A stretch of DNA of 64,000 nt from Stenotrophomonas sp. BIO128-Bstrain (GTDB taxonomy: Bacteria > Pseudomonadota > Gammaproteobacteria > Xanthomonadales > Xanthomonadaceae), in the NCBI RefSeq assembly GCF_030128875.1, contig NZ_CP124620.1:1612001-1676000 (forward strand), read 5' to 3'. Below the pieces are notes generated by a model that worked only from the letters and a program-made list of their open reading frames with translations, was not told the origin of the DNA and did no database searches. The position numbers were made by a program, and so were the translations under genes. Positions 17,551-28,150 of this stretch are shown one piece after another (position 1 is the first letter of the stretch; each line of letters starts with the position of its first letter).

Positions 17551-18228
17551 TTACTGGTCTTCGGCTCCGCAGGCCTGCGCTGTTCGTTGAGACCCAGAAC
17601 CTGGGTCGGATGCATCTCTCTCGACTAGCGCCAACCTGTTTACATCTTCCAGGAACACGTCACCCAGCCTCGTCGCGGCTGCCCAAGTGTCCGTTCGCCA
17701 TAGAGCCACGCCCGATACGCCAACAAGCATGATGCCCCATAAGGAATATGCAACAGAGGTGGCGTTGCTTACGTCAGTAGAAGTGGATGCCAGCAGAAAT
17801 AGAATCAATCCTCCGACGAAGGCCGATACAAAGTAGATCAGCCAGAAGATCAGATTCCAACTTGCCCGTCTCGTAGCAGATGCCGCCTTGGACTTCCAGC
17901 GGATCTGCTGGGTCTCCTGATTCCACTCAATCAGGCTCCATACGTCGGACAGATCACCTAGCGTCCGGCACACCTCGGCACCTGACCGATCACACACCCC
18001 TCGGACCACAGCTGCCGGCAGATAGGTGCCGAACAGCTGCCGCGAAAGAACCTCAACACTCAATGCATCGAGTTCCCACGGATTTTTCCAGTATTGGAGG
18101 AATTCTCGGCGTCGGACGAACTGAAGATCCCTTCGTCCAATCAGCCACCGGAACGCCCCAAGGGCCACGATAGCCAAACCCATGACGATCTTGAGCTGAC
18201 CTCCGGCCAGACTTAGCAACTGCTCCAT
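17551..18228 (-). CDS. Unrecognised membrane protein
   Basis: This 225-residue protein belongs to no family I recognise. It has one N-terminal membrane helix (about 12-28), then a cytosolic basic region (LIGRRDLQFVRRREFLQYW). A soluble middle part of about 80 residues follows, with two further helices at about 125-148 and 160-177 and a charged C-terminal tail. The start ATG lies inside the last codons of the frameshifted small gene upstream (16-base overlap), which suggests translational coupling. Situated in an accessory stretch behind an IS, it may be horizontally acquired. A role in defence or immunity is possible but not shown. Confidence 0.6.
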   Translation of the reverse strand: MEQLLSLAGGQLKIVMGLAIVALGAFRWLIGRRDLQFVRRREFLQYWKNPWELDALSVEVLSRQLFGTYLPAAVVRGVCDRSGAEVCRTLGDLSDVWSLIEWNQETQQIRWKSKAASATRRASWNLIFWLIYFVSAFVGGLILFLLASTSTDVSNATSVAYSLWGIMLVGVSGVALWRTDTWAAATRLGDVFLEDVNRLALVERDASDPGSGSQRTAQACGAEDQ

Positions 18229-18483
18229 ACTCCCCCGACTGACATCCGTGCGTACTTCGAACGATCACCGACCAGGCGCGTCCGGTCAACATCGATCTCT
18301 ACGTCCCGCAAGTCCTTGCCCCAAACCGGAAGCTGTTTCCGCGTGGGATACACCGCGAAGATGCCCAGTTCCACCGCTCGGAATTCCGGCATGACCTCGA
18401 CCAGCACTCCGTTTCGCCAGCCGGCCCTGGAAGGTCCAGACGGTACCTGGACTGGTGGCGGCGGAGAGCGGCGTATGTGTCAT
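18213..18483 (-). pseudogene. Small frameshifted gene coupled to the downstream membrane protein
   Basis: An ATG frame at 18483 (MTHTPLSAATSPGTVWTFQG) reads sensibly for about 25 codons. A different frame then gives a natural-looking continuation (VLVEVMPEFRAVELGIFAVY and on to the stop at 18213). Removing one A from AAA near 18414-18416 joins them as about 88 residues reading RLANGVLVEVMPEF at the seam. I therefore read it as one gene with a one-base insertion, or a sequencing error. The product is unrecognised. The last codons overlap the start of the 225-residue membrane protein. Confidence 0.45.
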
Positions 18484-18667
18484 TTCCAGTGCTTCGCGTC
18501 AGTCACGGCCCGACCTGCACTACCGCCTGATTGCAGGGGAAAGAGCGACCTCTAAGGAAGGTAAAGATCAGTCCGCCCTACCCTCGATGACGAACCCTAA
18601 TCTCCCCTGCTCAGTATCTGCTCTGTATCAGAAGCAGACATCCTCCGAGCACCCCGCCCGCCATCGC

Positions 18668-20265
<1,598 letters not shown>

Positions 20266-20310
20266 GACGCCAATCTACGCCCCCCAAACACATTCTTGCA
20301 GAGGCATAAT

Positions 20311-20329
20311 CGGATATCGCTTATATCCG
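20311..20329. promoter_or_regulatory. Candidate LysR operator (palindrome)
   Basis: A perfect inverted repeat, CGGATAT-CGCTT-ATATCCG, lies in the 74-base divergent gap between the flavodoxin/reductase operon and the LysR gene, 11 bases before the latter's start. It fits the T-N11-A style of LysR sites. The left half recurs at 24728 and 25994. Confidence 0.6.
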
Positions 20330-20339
20330 GTGCGCATCA

Positions 20340-21233
20340 ATGAGCGTAGAGAACTACGACCAGTTGGCCATGTTCGTCCTGGTGGCGCGGGAGCGCAGTT
20401 TTACCCGGGCTGCGGCCCAGCTGGGCATGTCCCAGCCTGCCCTGAGCCGATCGATGCGGCAGCTGGAAGAGCGCCTGGGTGTGCGCCTGCTTGCCCGGAC
20501 CACCCGCAGTGTGTCGCCCACCGAGGCCGGGGAGCAGCTGCTGCGGGTGATTGCACCGCGCTTCGAGGAAATCGACACGGAGTTGGCCCAGCTCAACGCT
20601 TTTCGCGACAAGCCCGCCGGTCGCCTGCGCATCACGGCAGGTGAACATGCCGCGCTCACCGTGATGCAGCCGGTACTGGGCAGGCTGCTGCCGGCCAATC
20701 CCGATCTGAACATCGAAGTGATCGTCGACTACGGGTTGACCGACATCGTCGCCGAGGGCTTCGACGCCGGCATCCGCATGGGCGAACAGGTGGCCAAGGA
20801 TATGATTGCCGTGCGCGTTGGGCCTGACCTGCGCATGGCCGTGGTCGGATCGCCTGCCTATTTCCAGCGCCATCCGAAACCGAAATCGCCGCACGACCTC
20901 ACCCGGCACAACTGCATCACCATCCGCCTGCCAACCCATGGTGGCATCTTCGCGTGGGAGTTCGAGAAAAAGGGGCAGGAACTGAAAGTACGGGTGGAAG
21001 GCCAACTGGTGTTCAACAACATCGCGCTGCGCCTGGGCGCCGCGCTGGAGGGGCTGGGGCTGGCCTACATGCCCGAGGATCTCGTCCGCACCAACGTGCA
21101 GGCGGGCACCTTGGTCCATGTCCTGCAGGACTGGTGCCCCTCCTTCCCCGGCTACCATCTGTACTACCCGAGTCGCAGGCAGTCGTCGCCTGCGTTCACC
21201 CTGTTGCGTGATGCGTTGCGCTATCGGGATTGA
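20340..21233 (+). CDS. LysR-family transcriptional regulator
   Basis: This 297-residue regulator has an N-terminal winged HTH (FTRAAAQLGMSQPALSRSMRQLEERLGVRLLARTTRSVSPTE, about 18-60). The effector domain contains GFDAGIRMGEQVAKDMIAVRVGP, typical of the CrgA/AaeR-like subgroup acting on oxidoreductase genes. It is transcribed away from the flavodoxin-aldo/keto reductase operon across a palindromic operator, so it most likely controls that operon and itself. The stop lies three bases from the stop of the convergent reductase gene. Effector unknown, probably a reactive carbonyl or quinone by context. Confidence 0.92.
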   Translation: MSVENYDQLAMFVLVARERSFTRAAAQLGMSQPALSRSMRQLEERLGVRLLARTTRSVSPTEAGEQLLRVIAPRFEEIDTELAQLNAFRDKPAGRLRITAGEHAALTVMQPVLGRLLPANPDLNIEVIVDYGLTDIVAEGFDAGIRMGEQVAKDMIAVRVGPDLRMAVVGSPAYFQRHPKPKSPHDLTRHNCITIRLPTHGGIFAWEFEKKGQELKVRVEGQLVFNNIALRLGAALEGLGLAYMPEDLVRTNVQAGTLVHVLQDWCPSFPGYHLYYPSRRQSSPAFTLLRDALRYRD

Positions 21234-21236
21234 GCC

Positions 21237-22379
<1,143 letters not shown>

Positions 22380-22402
22380 TCCGGTCTCCATGTGGGGCGC
22401 TG

Positions 22403-23557
22403 TCAGGGCTTGGGTGCCGGGGTCTGTTCCAACGCCTGCACCGCGCGGGTGGATGCGGCCGCGTAACCGTTGTGGGCCAGCAGTCGGGCCACGTGCTGCA
22501 ACTGTGCGCGGCTGAGGCCCACGCGCTGGCTGGCCGCCATGTGCGAGCGCAGCTGCGCCTCCACGCCGGGCATCACTGCCAGTGCACCCACCGTCGCCAG
22601 CTCACGGCTTTGCCAGTCCAGGTTGTCGCGCTCGAAGATCTCGCCGAACAGGTGCGTCTGCAGGTACTGGTTGATGATCGGGGCGAAGTCCATGACCGGC
22701 CCGGTCACCGGGACACCGGAGATCCGGGTCTGATTGGCGGTGCCCACCGCGCGGAGTGCATCGCCTACGGGAACCTTCCCGGTGGGCGGTTGCCCGGGCG
22801 CGGTGGCGATGCCTTGCACCTCACGTGCGCGCACGACGTTCATCAGCTCGCCCAAGGCGTTGAGGCTCTTCGGGAACCCCGCATAGGCATACAGCTGCAC
22901 GAGCACTTCCTTTGTCTCGCTCAGCGTCAGGCCAGCATCCAGTCCCCGGCGCAAGGCGGCATTGAGCTGGGGCATGTCGCTGCTGGCCGCAGCGGCTGCA
23001 ATCAGCGGGATCGCCTGCTGCCTCGGCGAAAGCGGCCCGGCAACGGGCGCCTCGATGCCTGCTGACGCTTGGCGGTACTGGTCATCACTCACCTGCTCCA
23101 GCCAGGCCACCGATTTTCCCTCTGCCACACCGGTTACCGCGAGATGGGTCATCGCGTTGTGCGGCGCGGCGCCGTGCCAATGCTTGACCCCGGCCGGACA
23201 CACCACCACATCCCCGGCGTGTATCTGCTGCACCGGCTTGCCCCATTCCTGGGTCAGCCCAACGCCAGAGGTAACCACCAATCGCTGCCCGGCGGGATGG
23301 GTGTGCCAGGCCGAACGCGCGCCCGGCTCAAAGCTGACGTATGCGGATGAGACCTGCACGTCCTTGTCCGCTGGGAACAGCGGATCCACGCGCACTTTGC
23401 CAACGAAGGTCTCTGCTGGACCGGCAACGGACGATTGTGTTCCCGACCGGGTGATCTGCTGGATGGGCATTTCGCCGGCGCCGGAGAACGGTGCCGCCAC
23501 GCTCAATGCAGCGCCCAGCAGCGCCGTCTGCGCGGGTGATTTACGAGGCGTGGTCAT
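22403..23557 (-). CDS. Cupin-carboxymuconolactone decarboxylase fusion
   Basis: This 384-residue two-domain protein begins with a short hydrophobic, signal-like stretch. Domain one (about 45-150) is a cupin with metal-ligand motif AWHTHPAGQ (His85, His87) and VCPAGVKHWHGA. Domain two (about 160-375) is CMD/AhpD-like and appears doubled (LNAALRRGLDAGLTLSETKEVLVQLYAYAG, then QSRELATVGALAVMPGVEAQLRSH). The CxxC of AhpD is absent, so peroxidase activity of that kind is unlikely. The start overlaps the stop of the upstream hydrolase gene by four bases. The combination is common in Proteobacteria as quinone or aldehyde detoxification genes, function undetermined. Confidence 0.85.
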   Translation of the reverse strand: MTTPRKSPAQTALLGAALSVAAPFSGAGEMPIQQITRSGTQSSVAGPAETFVGKVRVDPLFPADKDVQVSSAYVSFEPGARSAWHTHPAGQRLVVTSGVGLTQEWGKPVQQIHAGDVVVCPAGVKHWHGAAPHNAMTHLAVTGVAEGKSVAWLEQVSDDQYRQASAGIEAPVAGPLSPRQQAIPLIAAAAASSDMPQLNAALRRGLDAGLTLSETKEVLVQLYAYAGFPKSLNALGELMNVVRAREVQGIATAPGQPPTGKVPVGDALRAVGTANQTRISGVPVTGPVMDFAPIINQYLQTHLFGEIFERDNLDWQSRELATVGALAVMPGVEAQLRSHMAASQRVGLSRAQLQHVARLLAHNGYAAASTRAVQALEQTPAPKP

Positions 23558-24612
23558 GGTGCAAGCGTCCGGGTGTAGAACGTGGTGAGCGAGGCGACGG
23601 CAGCATCCACGTACTTCGGCACCCAGTAGGTCTCGATGTGCGTGGCCCCCTCCAGCAGCACCAGCTGCTTGTCGATGGTACCGGTTGCTTTGGCGAAGGC
23701 ATCCTGGGTCATGTACAGACTGTCCGCCTTGCTGCCGGCAATCATCAGCAGTGGTTGGTTGATCAGCTCGATCTGGTTGGTGGCGTCCCAGCGCATCAGG
23801 TCCAGCAGGCTGCTGGTCGTGTAGCGGAAGGTGGAATTGGGATGGGCATGCGTCTTCCAGTAATACTCATAGCCCTGCCGATACAGATCGAAGGGGAGCT
23901 TGGCGATCTGCTCGTCGCTGAGGTTGGCATCGCCGGAGTACAGCACTTCGCCGCCGGCGGCCTGCTGTGCGCGCGCCTGCGAAGCCTGCTGCAGGCGCTG
24001 TTGGATGGTGTCCAGCTGCGAGTCGGCATAACCGTTGCGGCGCACTCGGCCAGAGTTGAACATGCTGATCGTGGCTACGGCCTTGAAGCGCTTGTCGGTC
24101 TGCGCGGCCGCCAGCGAGTAGCCGCCGCCACCACAGATGCCGAGCAAGCCCAGGCGCGAGGTGTCCACCCAGGGGAATCGACTGATGAAGTCCGCCATGC
24201 CGTGGATGTCCTCGATGCGGTGGGAAGGCATGTCCACGCTGCGCGGCTGGCCGCCGCTTGCCCCCTGATAGGCCGCATCGGCGGCAATGGCGATGTAGCC
24301 CTGCTGGGCCAGGCGTTGCGCGTACAGGCCGGCCACCTGCTCTTTGACCCCGCCATTGGGGTGGGCAACCACGATGGTCGGGTACTTCCGCGAGGCATCA
24401 AAATTGGCGGGCGTGTAGAAGTTTGCCGCGATCTCGATTCCATTCAGCGGATAGGACACCGAGTGAATGTTGACCTCAATGGGCACATTGCGCGTGATCG
24501 CACCTTCGTAGGCCAGTTGGAAGGGGTTGAGTGTGTAGTCGGCAGCGGAGGCATTGCCTGCTGCCAAGCCGAGAGACATCGCCAACAGCGTGGCGTGCAC
24601 GATGTGCTTCAT
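23554..24612 (-). CDS. Exported alpha/beta hydrolase with Cys nucleophile (dienelactone hydrolase-like)
   Basis: This 352-residue protein has a Sec signal (LLAMSLGLAAGNASAA, about 8-24). The hydrolase core has an oxyanion region VVAHPNGGVKEQ and a nucleophile elbow GICGGGGY with Cys160 in place of serine, as in dienelactone hydrolases. The C-terminal His is probably in LEGATHIETYW. It is first of a three-gene operon with the cupin fusion and the Tat reductase. A conserved promoter motif lies about 116 bases upstream. Substrate unknown. Confidence 0.85.
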   Translation of the reverse strand: MKHIVHATLLAMSLGLAAGNASAADYTLNPFQLAYEGAITRNVPIEVNIHSVSYPLNGIEIAANFYTPANFDASRKYPTIVVAHPNGGVKEQVAGLYAQRLAQQGYIAIAADAAYQGASGGQPRSVDMPSHRIEDIHGMADFISRFPWVDTSRLGLLGICGGGGYSLAAAQTDKRFKAVATISMFNSGRVRRNGYADSQLDTIQQRLQQASQARAQQAAGGEVLYSGDANLSDEQIAKLPFDLYRQGYEYYWKTHAHPNSTFRYTTSSLLDLMRWDATNQIELINQPLLMIAGSKADSLYMTQDAFAKATGTIDKQLVLLEGATHIETYWVPKYVDAAVASLTTFYTRTLAP

Positions 24613-24727
24613 TCAAGTGCTCCGGGTTTGTACGTTACCCCTGACGGCGCGTGTTGCGGGCCGACGGTGGCGGGGTTCAGGAGTAAACCTAACGCCCGTG
24701 CACCCATGGAAACAGAGCATCAGCCGG

Positions 24728-24751
24728 ATATCACTCATGCGTGCATGATAT
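24728..24751. promoter_or_regulatory. Candidate LysR-type operator upstream of the hydrolase-cupin-reductase operon
   Basis: ATATCACTCATGCG (24728-24741) is followed by TGATAT at 24746-24751, making an ATATCA/TGATAT dyad with a 12-base spacer. The 14-base block is repeated exactly at 25994 and resembles the left half of the palindrome at 20311 (CGGATATCGCTTAT). It lies in the 217-base gap before the operon start at 24612. Confidence 0.5.
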
Positions 24752-24829
24752 GAATGACGAATTGGCGAGCGGCGCAGCATCCAGGACGCCACACTCCATG
24801 GCGCGATCCATGCACGGGCGCGGTCCGGC

Positions 24830-25924
24830 TCAACGATCCAGATGCTTCTTCTGCAGGAACTCACTCACCAGATCGGCGATCTGGACGTTGTTGAGGTCTG
24901 AGAAGAGGAAGTGGCTGTTGCCACGGATTCCCATCTCCGGCAGATGGATCAGGGTGACATCACCGCCCTGCCGATTGACGGCATCACGCCAGGCGCGGGC
25001 CATTTCCAACCGGGCCCGCCAACTGTCCTGCGCCGGCAGGTCAACCGGCTTGTCAGGAATGTTGTCGCCATACAGCACCAGAATCGGGATCCGGGTCAGC
25101 GCCTTGAATTCCGCGGGCGAAACCAGCGCGGGAGCGACGGTATCGAACGCGCTGGGAATCGGTGCCGGCGCATCGTCCTTTGCGAACACGAAGCTGCTGC
25201 CAGGCTCGAACGCGACGATCGCGCGGACGTTGGGGCTTTTTATGGCCGTCATCCAGCCAGGACCGCCCGCCTGCGAATGGGTAAACAGGATCGCAGGCCC
25301 TGTCTTCTGCAGCACGGCGGCTACCCCGTCCGACACTACGCCGAGGTCGAAGGGGCCGGTGTTGGGCGTGACCGAACGGAAGAACTGGTCAAGCGCGGCC
25401 TCCCCTTTCGGGAACTGGCTGCCACCGAAGTAGTTTGGCCAGAGGCCGATCCGGAACTGGTTGAACCACATCTGATCGTCTGCCACGGGCTTCAGCGTCG
25501 CCTCGACCATGCTTCGGCCGGCCTTGCCGCGTCGGGGTTGATCGATCAGATAGGTAGCGAAACGACGACGCAGGAACAGGTTCTGGAAGCCCTCACGCCC
25601 ATCGGCCGTCGTCTCCCAGCTCTTCGAAGACTGGCCCGCACCGTGCCACATCACGATGGGCAACGTGCGCGCGTCCACCGGCTTCTGGTAGAAGGCGTAG
25701 ACGTGATCGCCGTGATAGCTCTGGCCATCCGGATTGGAGGGCTTCAACGGATCGAACGTGCCAGACTCCTTCTTGGTCGTGCCCCCAGCGAGGAAGCTGC
25801 CTTGCGAATCGATCTGCAGTGGCTCGTTGGCCATGGCGGTCGTGGCGCAGAGGGAAACCGCAACCCAGAGCAGTGTGGAGGGGAGGCTGGGCACCAGAGT
25901 GCGAAGGCGCGTGCGAGTCTGCAT
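24830..25924 (-). CDS. Exported alpha/beta hydrolase (esterase-like)
   Basis: This 364-residue protein has a Sec signal peptide (TLLWVAVSLCATTAMA, about 17-32). The fold signature is PIVMWHGAGQSSKSWETT (oxyanion), nucleophile elbow LFTHSQAGGPGW and acid-loop IPILVLYGDNIPD. The end contains GIRGNSHFLFSD, probably the catalytic His. Similar proteins are annotated only as alpha/beta fold hydrolases, substrate unknown. It has its own promoter region with the ATATCACTCATGCG motif about 70 bases upstream, and follows the LysR gene on the same strand. Confidence 0.85.
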   Translation of the reverse strand: MQTRTRLRTLVPSLPSTLLWVAVSLCATTAMANEPLQIDSQGSFLAGGTTKKESGTFDPLKPSNPDGQSYHGDHVYAFYQKPVDARTLPIVMWHGAGQSSKSWETTADGREGFQNLFLRRRFATYLIDQPRRGKAGRSMVEATLKPVADDQMWFNQFRIGLWPNYFGGSQFPKGEAALDQFFRSVTPNTGPFDLGVVSDGVAAVLQKTGPAILFTHSQAGGPGWMTAIKSPNVRAIVAFEPGSSFVFAKDDAPAPIPSAFDTVAPALVSPAEFKALTRIPILVLYGDNIPDKPVDLPAQDSWRARLEMARAWRDAVNRQGGDVTLIHLPEMGIRGNSHFLFSDLNNVQIADLVSEFLQKKHLDR

Positions 25925-25993
25925 GGGTCACTCCGTGACAGATTGTCAGGGGAATCTATCTTCGGGACCATGCGAGAAGAAGAGCGGGAGTGC

Positions 25994-26007
25994 ATATCAC
26001 TCATGCG
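25994..26007. promoter_or_regulatory. Second copy of the ATATCACTCATGCG motif
   Basis: This is an exact 14-base match to 24728-24741. It overlaps the stop codon of the LysR gene and lies about 70 bases upstream of the esterase-like gene. A regulatory role is inferred from position and recurrence. Confidence 0.4.
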
Positions 26008-26929
26008 CGGAGGGTATAGATGCCTCACTGCCCAGATCACGATCCAGCATGCAGTCGATGAAGGCCCGCAACCCCGGCAGCATGTGCCGTCGGCTCGAGT
26101 AGTACAGATAAAGACCGGGCACCGTCGGCGACCAGTCCGCCAGCACGCGCCGCAGTCGGCCATCGCGCAGTGCCTCGGCGATGTCATCGTCGTTGTAGGC
26201 ATACAGGATGCCGAGCCCTTGCAACGCCGCCGGCACGATGATGTCCTGGTGGTTGGAAATCACGCTGCCTTCGCCAAAAAACTCAACCGTTTTGCCCTTT
26301 TTACTGAATTCCCAGCCCGCGATCCTGCCGCTGCCGGGGAAGCGCCAATTGATGCAGGCATGACGACTTAGATCCGCAGGCGTTCTCGGTTCACCGTAGC
26401 GGGCAAGGTACTCCGGCGATGCGACGGCCAGCAGTTCGACATCCGGCGTCATCCGGACCGCCACCATATCCTTCTGCAGGCGATTGCCCACGCGGATGCC
26501 GGCATCGAAGCCCTCCCCGGCAATGTCGCTCAAGGTGTCATCGATCACGATATCCAGCACCACATCGGGATGGGCACGTGCAAAACGCCCCAGGCGTGGC
26601 GCGATCAGTCGCTTGGCGGCCATGCTGAGCGTGTTGATGCGCAGCGTGCCCGAGGCGTGCGTGCGTGTGTCGACCGCCTCCGCCACGGCCGCGTTCATTT
26701 CACGCAGCATCGGCGCCATGCGTTCGTGCAGCCGCCGCCCCGGCTCGGTCGGAGAAACACTGCGTGTCGTCCGGTTCAACAAGCGCACGCCCAGCCGCGA
26801 CTCCAGCTGGCGAATGGTCTGGCTGAGGGCTGACCGCGACAACCCCAGGTGATCCGCGGCTTTGGCGAAGCTGGACCTGTCCACGACGGCGACGAACGCC
26901 TTCAGTTCTGCGAATTCAGCGCCGCGCAT
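25997..26929 (-). CDS. LysR-family transcriptional regulator
   Basis: This 310-residue regulator has the HTH SSFAKAADHLGLSRSALSQTIRQLESRLGVRLLNRTTRSVSPTE at about 19-62 and the effector-domain signature GFDAGIRVGNRLQKDMVAVRM. It is a paralogue of the regulator at 20340-21233. It is divergent from the NTF2-like/SDR operon (100-base gap) and upstream of the esterase-like gene, so it may control both sides. The gap contains a weak dyad, ATAG-N9-CTAT (near 26960-26976). Confidence 0.9.
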   Translation of the reverse strand: MRGAEFAELKAFVAVVDRSSFAKAADHLGLSRSALSQTIRQLESRLGVRLLNRTTRSVSPTEPGRRLHERMAPMLREMNAAVAEAVDTRTHASGTLRINTLSMAAKRLIAPRLGRFARAHPDVVLDIVIDDTLSDIAGEGFDAGIRVGNRLQKDMVAVRMTPDVELLAVASPEYLARYGEPRTPADLSRHACINWRFPGSGRIAGWEFSKKGKTVEFFGEGSVISNHQDIIVPAALQGLGILYAYNDDDIAEALRDGRLRRVLADWSPTVPGLYLYYSSRRHMLPGLRAFIDCMLDRDLGSEASIPSAHE

Positions 26930-27029
26930 TGTGCACTCGTTTCTACATAGCCTGCTCAGATAGTAGGTGATTCTATTACCAGAAGGAACACGTCAATCTG
27001 GCGCCGCCCACCACAACGGAGACACCAGA

Positions 27030-27359
27030 ATGCAAACGCTCGACCTTCCCGAACCGATCGCCGCCTATTTCACTGCGGACCAGCACGATGGCCGCGCGGT
27101 TGCCCGCTGCTTCACGCCAGACGGACGCGTGCTGGATGAAAAGAAGATCCATACAGGCACAGCCCAGATCGAGGCATGGAAAGACGCTTCGTCTGCCAAG
27201 TACACCTATGTCGTGCAGCCTCGCAAGGTGGAGACACTGGATCGCACCTGCATCGTGACCAGCGAAGTGGCCGGCAATTTCCCCGGCAGCCCTGTCCAGC
27301 TGCGTTATGCCTTCACCCTGGAACGCGACAAGATCGCCTCGCTGGAGATCGCGCCATGA
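27030..27359 (+). CDS. NTF2-like/SnoaL-fold protein
   Basis: This 109-residue protein begins MQTLDLPEPIAAYFTADQHD and has the cone-shaped NTF2-like fold pattern (early helix, RCFTPDGRVLDE, then strands ending LRYAFTLERDKIASLEI). Such proteins are small isomerase/hydrolase-like or accessory subunits. The ATG at 27030, with GGAGA ten bases upstream, is preferred to the ATG at 26967. The stop overlaps the SDR start (ATGA), so the two are co-translated. Confidence 0.82.
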   Translation: MQTLDLPEPIAAYFTADQHDGRAVARCFTPDGRVLDEKKIHTGTAQIEAWKDASSAKYTYVVQPRKVETLDRTCIVTSEVAGNFPGSPVQLRYAFTLERDKIASLEIAP

Positions 27360-28138
27360 CGTTCGATCTTCAATTGGCAGGCAAGCGCGTCCTGGTGACG
27401 GGTGGTGCCCGCGGTCTGGGGGCTGCGGTCGTGGATCTGATGTCCAGGCTGGGTGCGCGTGTCGCGGCGTCGGCGCTGTCGGTGCCGAAGCGCCCTGTCG
27501 ATGGCGTGCGCTATGTGGCGGCGGATCTCGCCACCGCCGAAGGCGTACGCCAGGCATCGGAGGTCACCATGCATCATCTCGGCGGCCTGGACATCCTGAT
27601 CAACGTGGTGGGCGGCTCCTCGGCGCCGGCCGGGGGATTCGCACGGCTGGACGATGCGGAATGGGCGAAGGCGCTGGATCTGAACCTGATGACGGCGGTA
27701 CGGATGGATCGCACCTGGTTGCCTGGGATGATCGCGCAGGGCTCGGGGGTGATCCTGCACGTGACGTCGATCCAGCGAGTACTCCCGCTGCATGACGCCA
27801 CGATTGCCTATGCCGCTGCGAAGGCAGCGTTGTCCACCTACAGCAAAGCGCTCTCCAAGGAAGTCACGCCCAAGGGGGTGCGTGTGGTCCGCGTGTCGCC
27901 GGGCTGGATCGAAACAGAGGCTGCGATCGCATTCGTCGAGCGGATTGCGTCCAATGCGGGCACAGACTATGCGGGTGCCAAGCAGCAGGTCATGCAGGCG
28001 CTGGGAGGCATTCCGCTTAGGCGCCCTGCCCAGCCGGCCGAGGTCGCCGATCTGATTGCATTCCTGGTCTCCCCGCGGGCGGCCTCCATCTCCGGTGTGG
28101 AGTACACCATCGATGGCGGTACTGTGCCGACGGTCTAG
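27356..28138 (+). CDS. Short-chain dehydrogenase/reductase
   Basis: This 260-residue NAD(P)-dependent oxidoreductase has the cofactor loop TGGARGLG at 15-22. The NNAG-equivalent is NVVGG, the catalytic Ser is in HVTSIQ and the pair YAAAK supplies Tyr and Lys. The C-terminus SGVEYTIDGG is typical. The start at 27356 overlaps the NTF2-like gene by four bases. The pair probably reduces a small carbonyl compound, with substrate unknown. It ends 12 bases from the stop of the convergent gene. Confidence 0.9.
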   Translation: MTFDLQLAGKRVLVTGGARGLGAAVVDLMSRLGARVAASALSVPKRPVDGVRYVAADLATAEGVRQASEVTMHHLGGLDILINVVGGSSAPAGGFARLDDAEWAKALDLNLMTAVRMDRTWLPGMIAQGSGVILHVTSIQRVLPLHDATIAYAAAKAALSTYSKALSKEVTPKGVRVVRVSPGWIETEAAIAFVERIASNAGTDYAGAKQQVMQALGGIPLRRPAQPAEVADLIAFLVSPRAASISGVEYTIDGGTVPTV

Positions 28139-28150
28139 AGCGGACACCTT

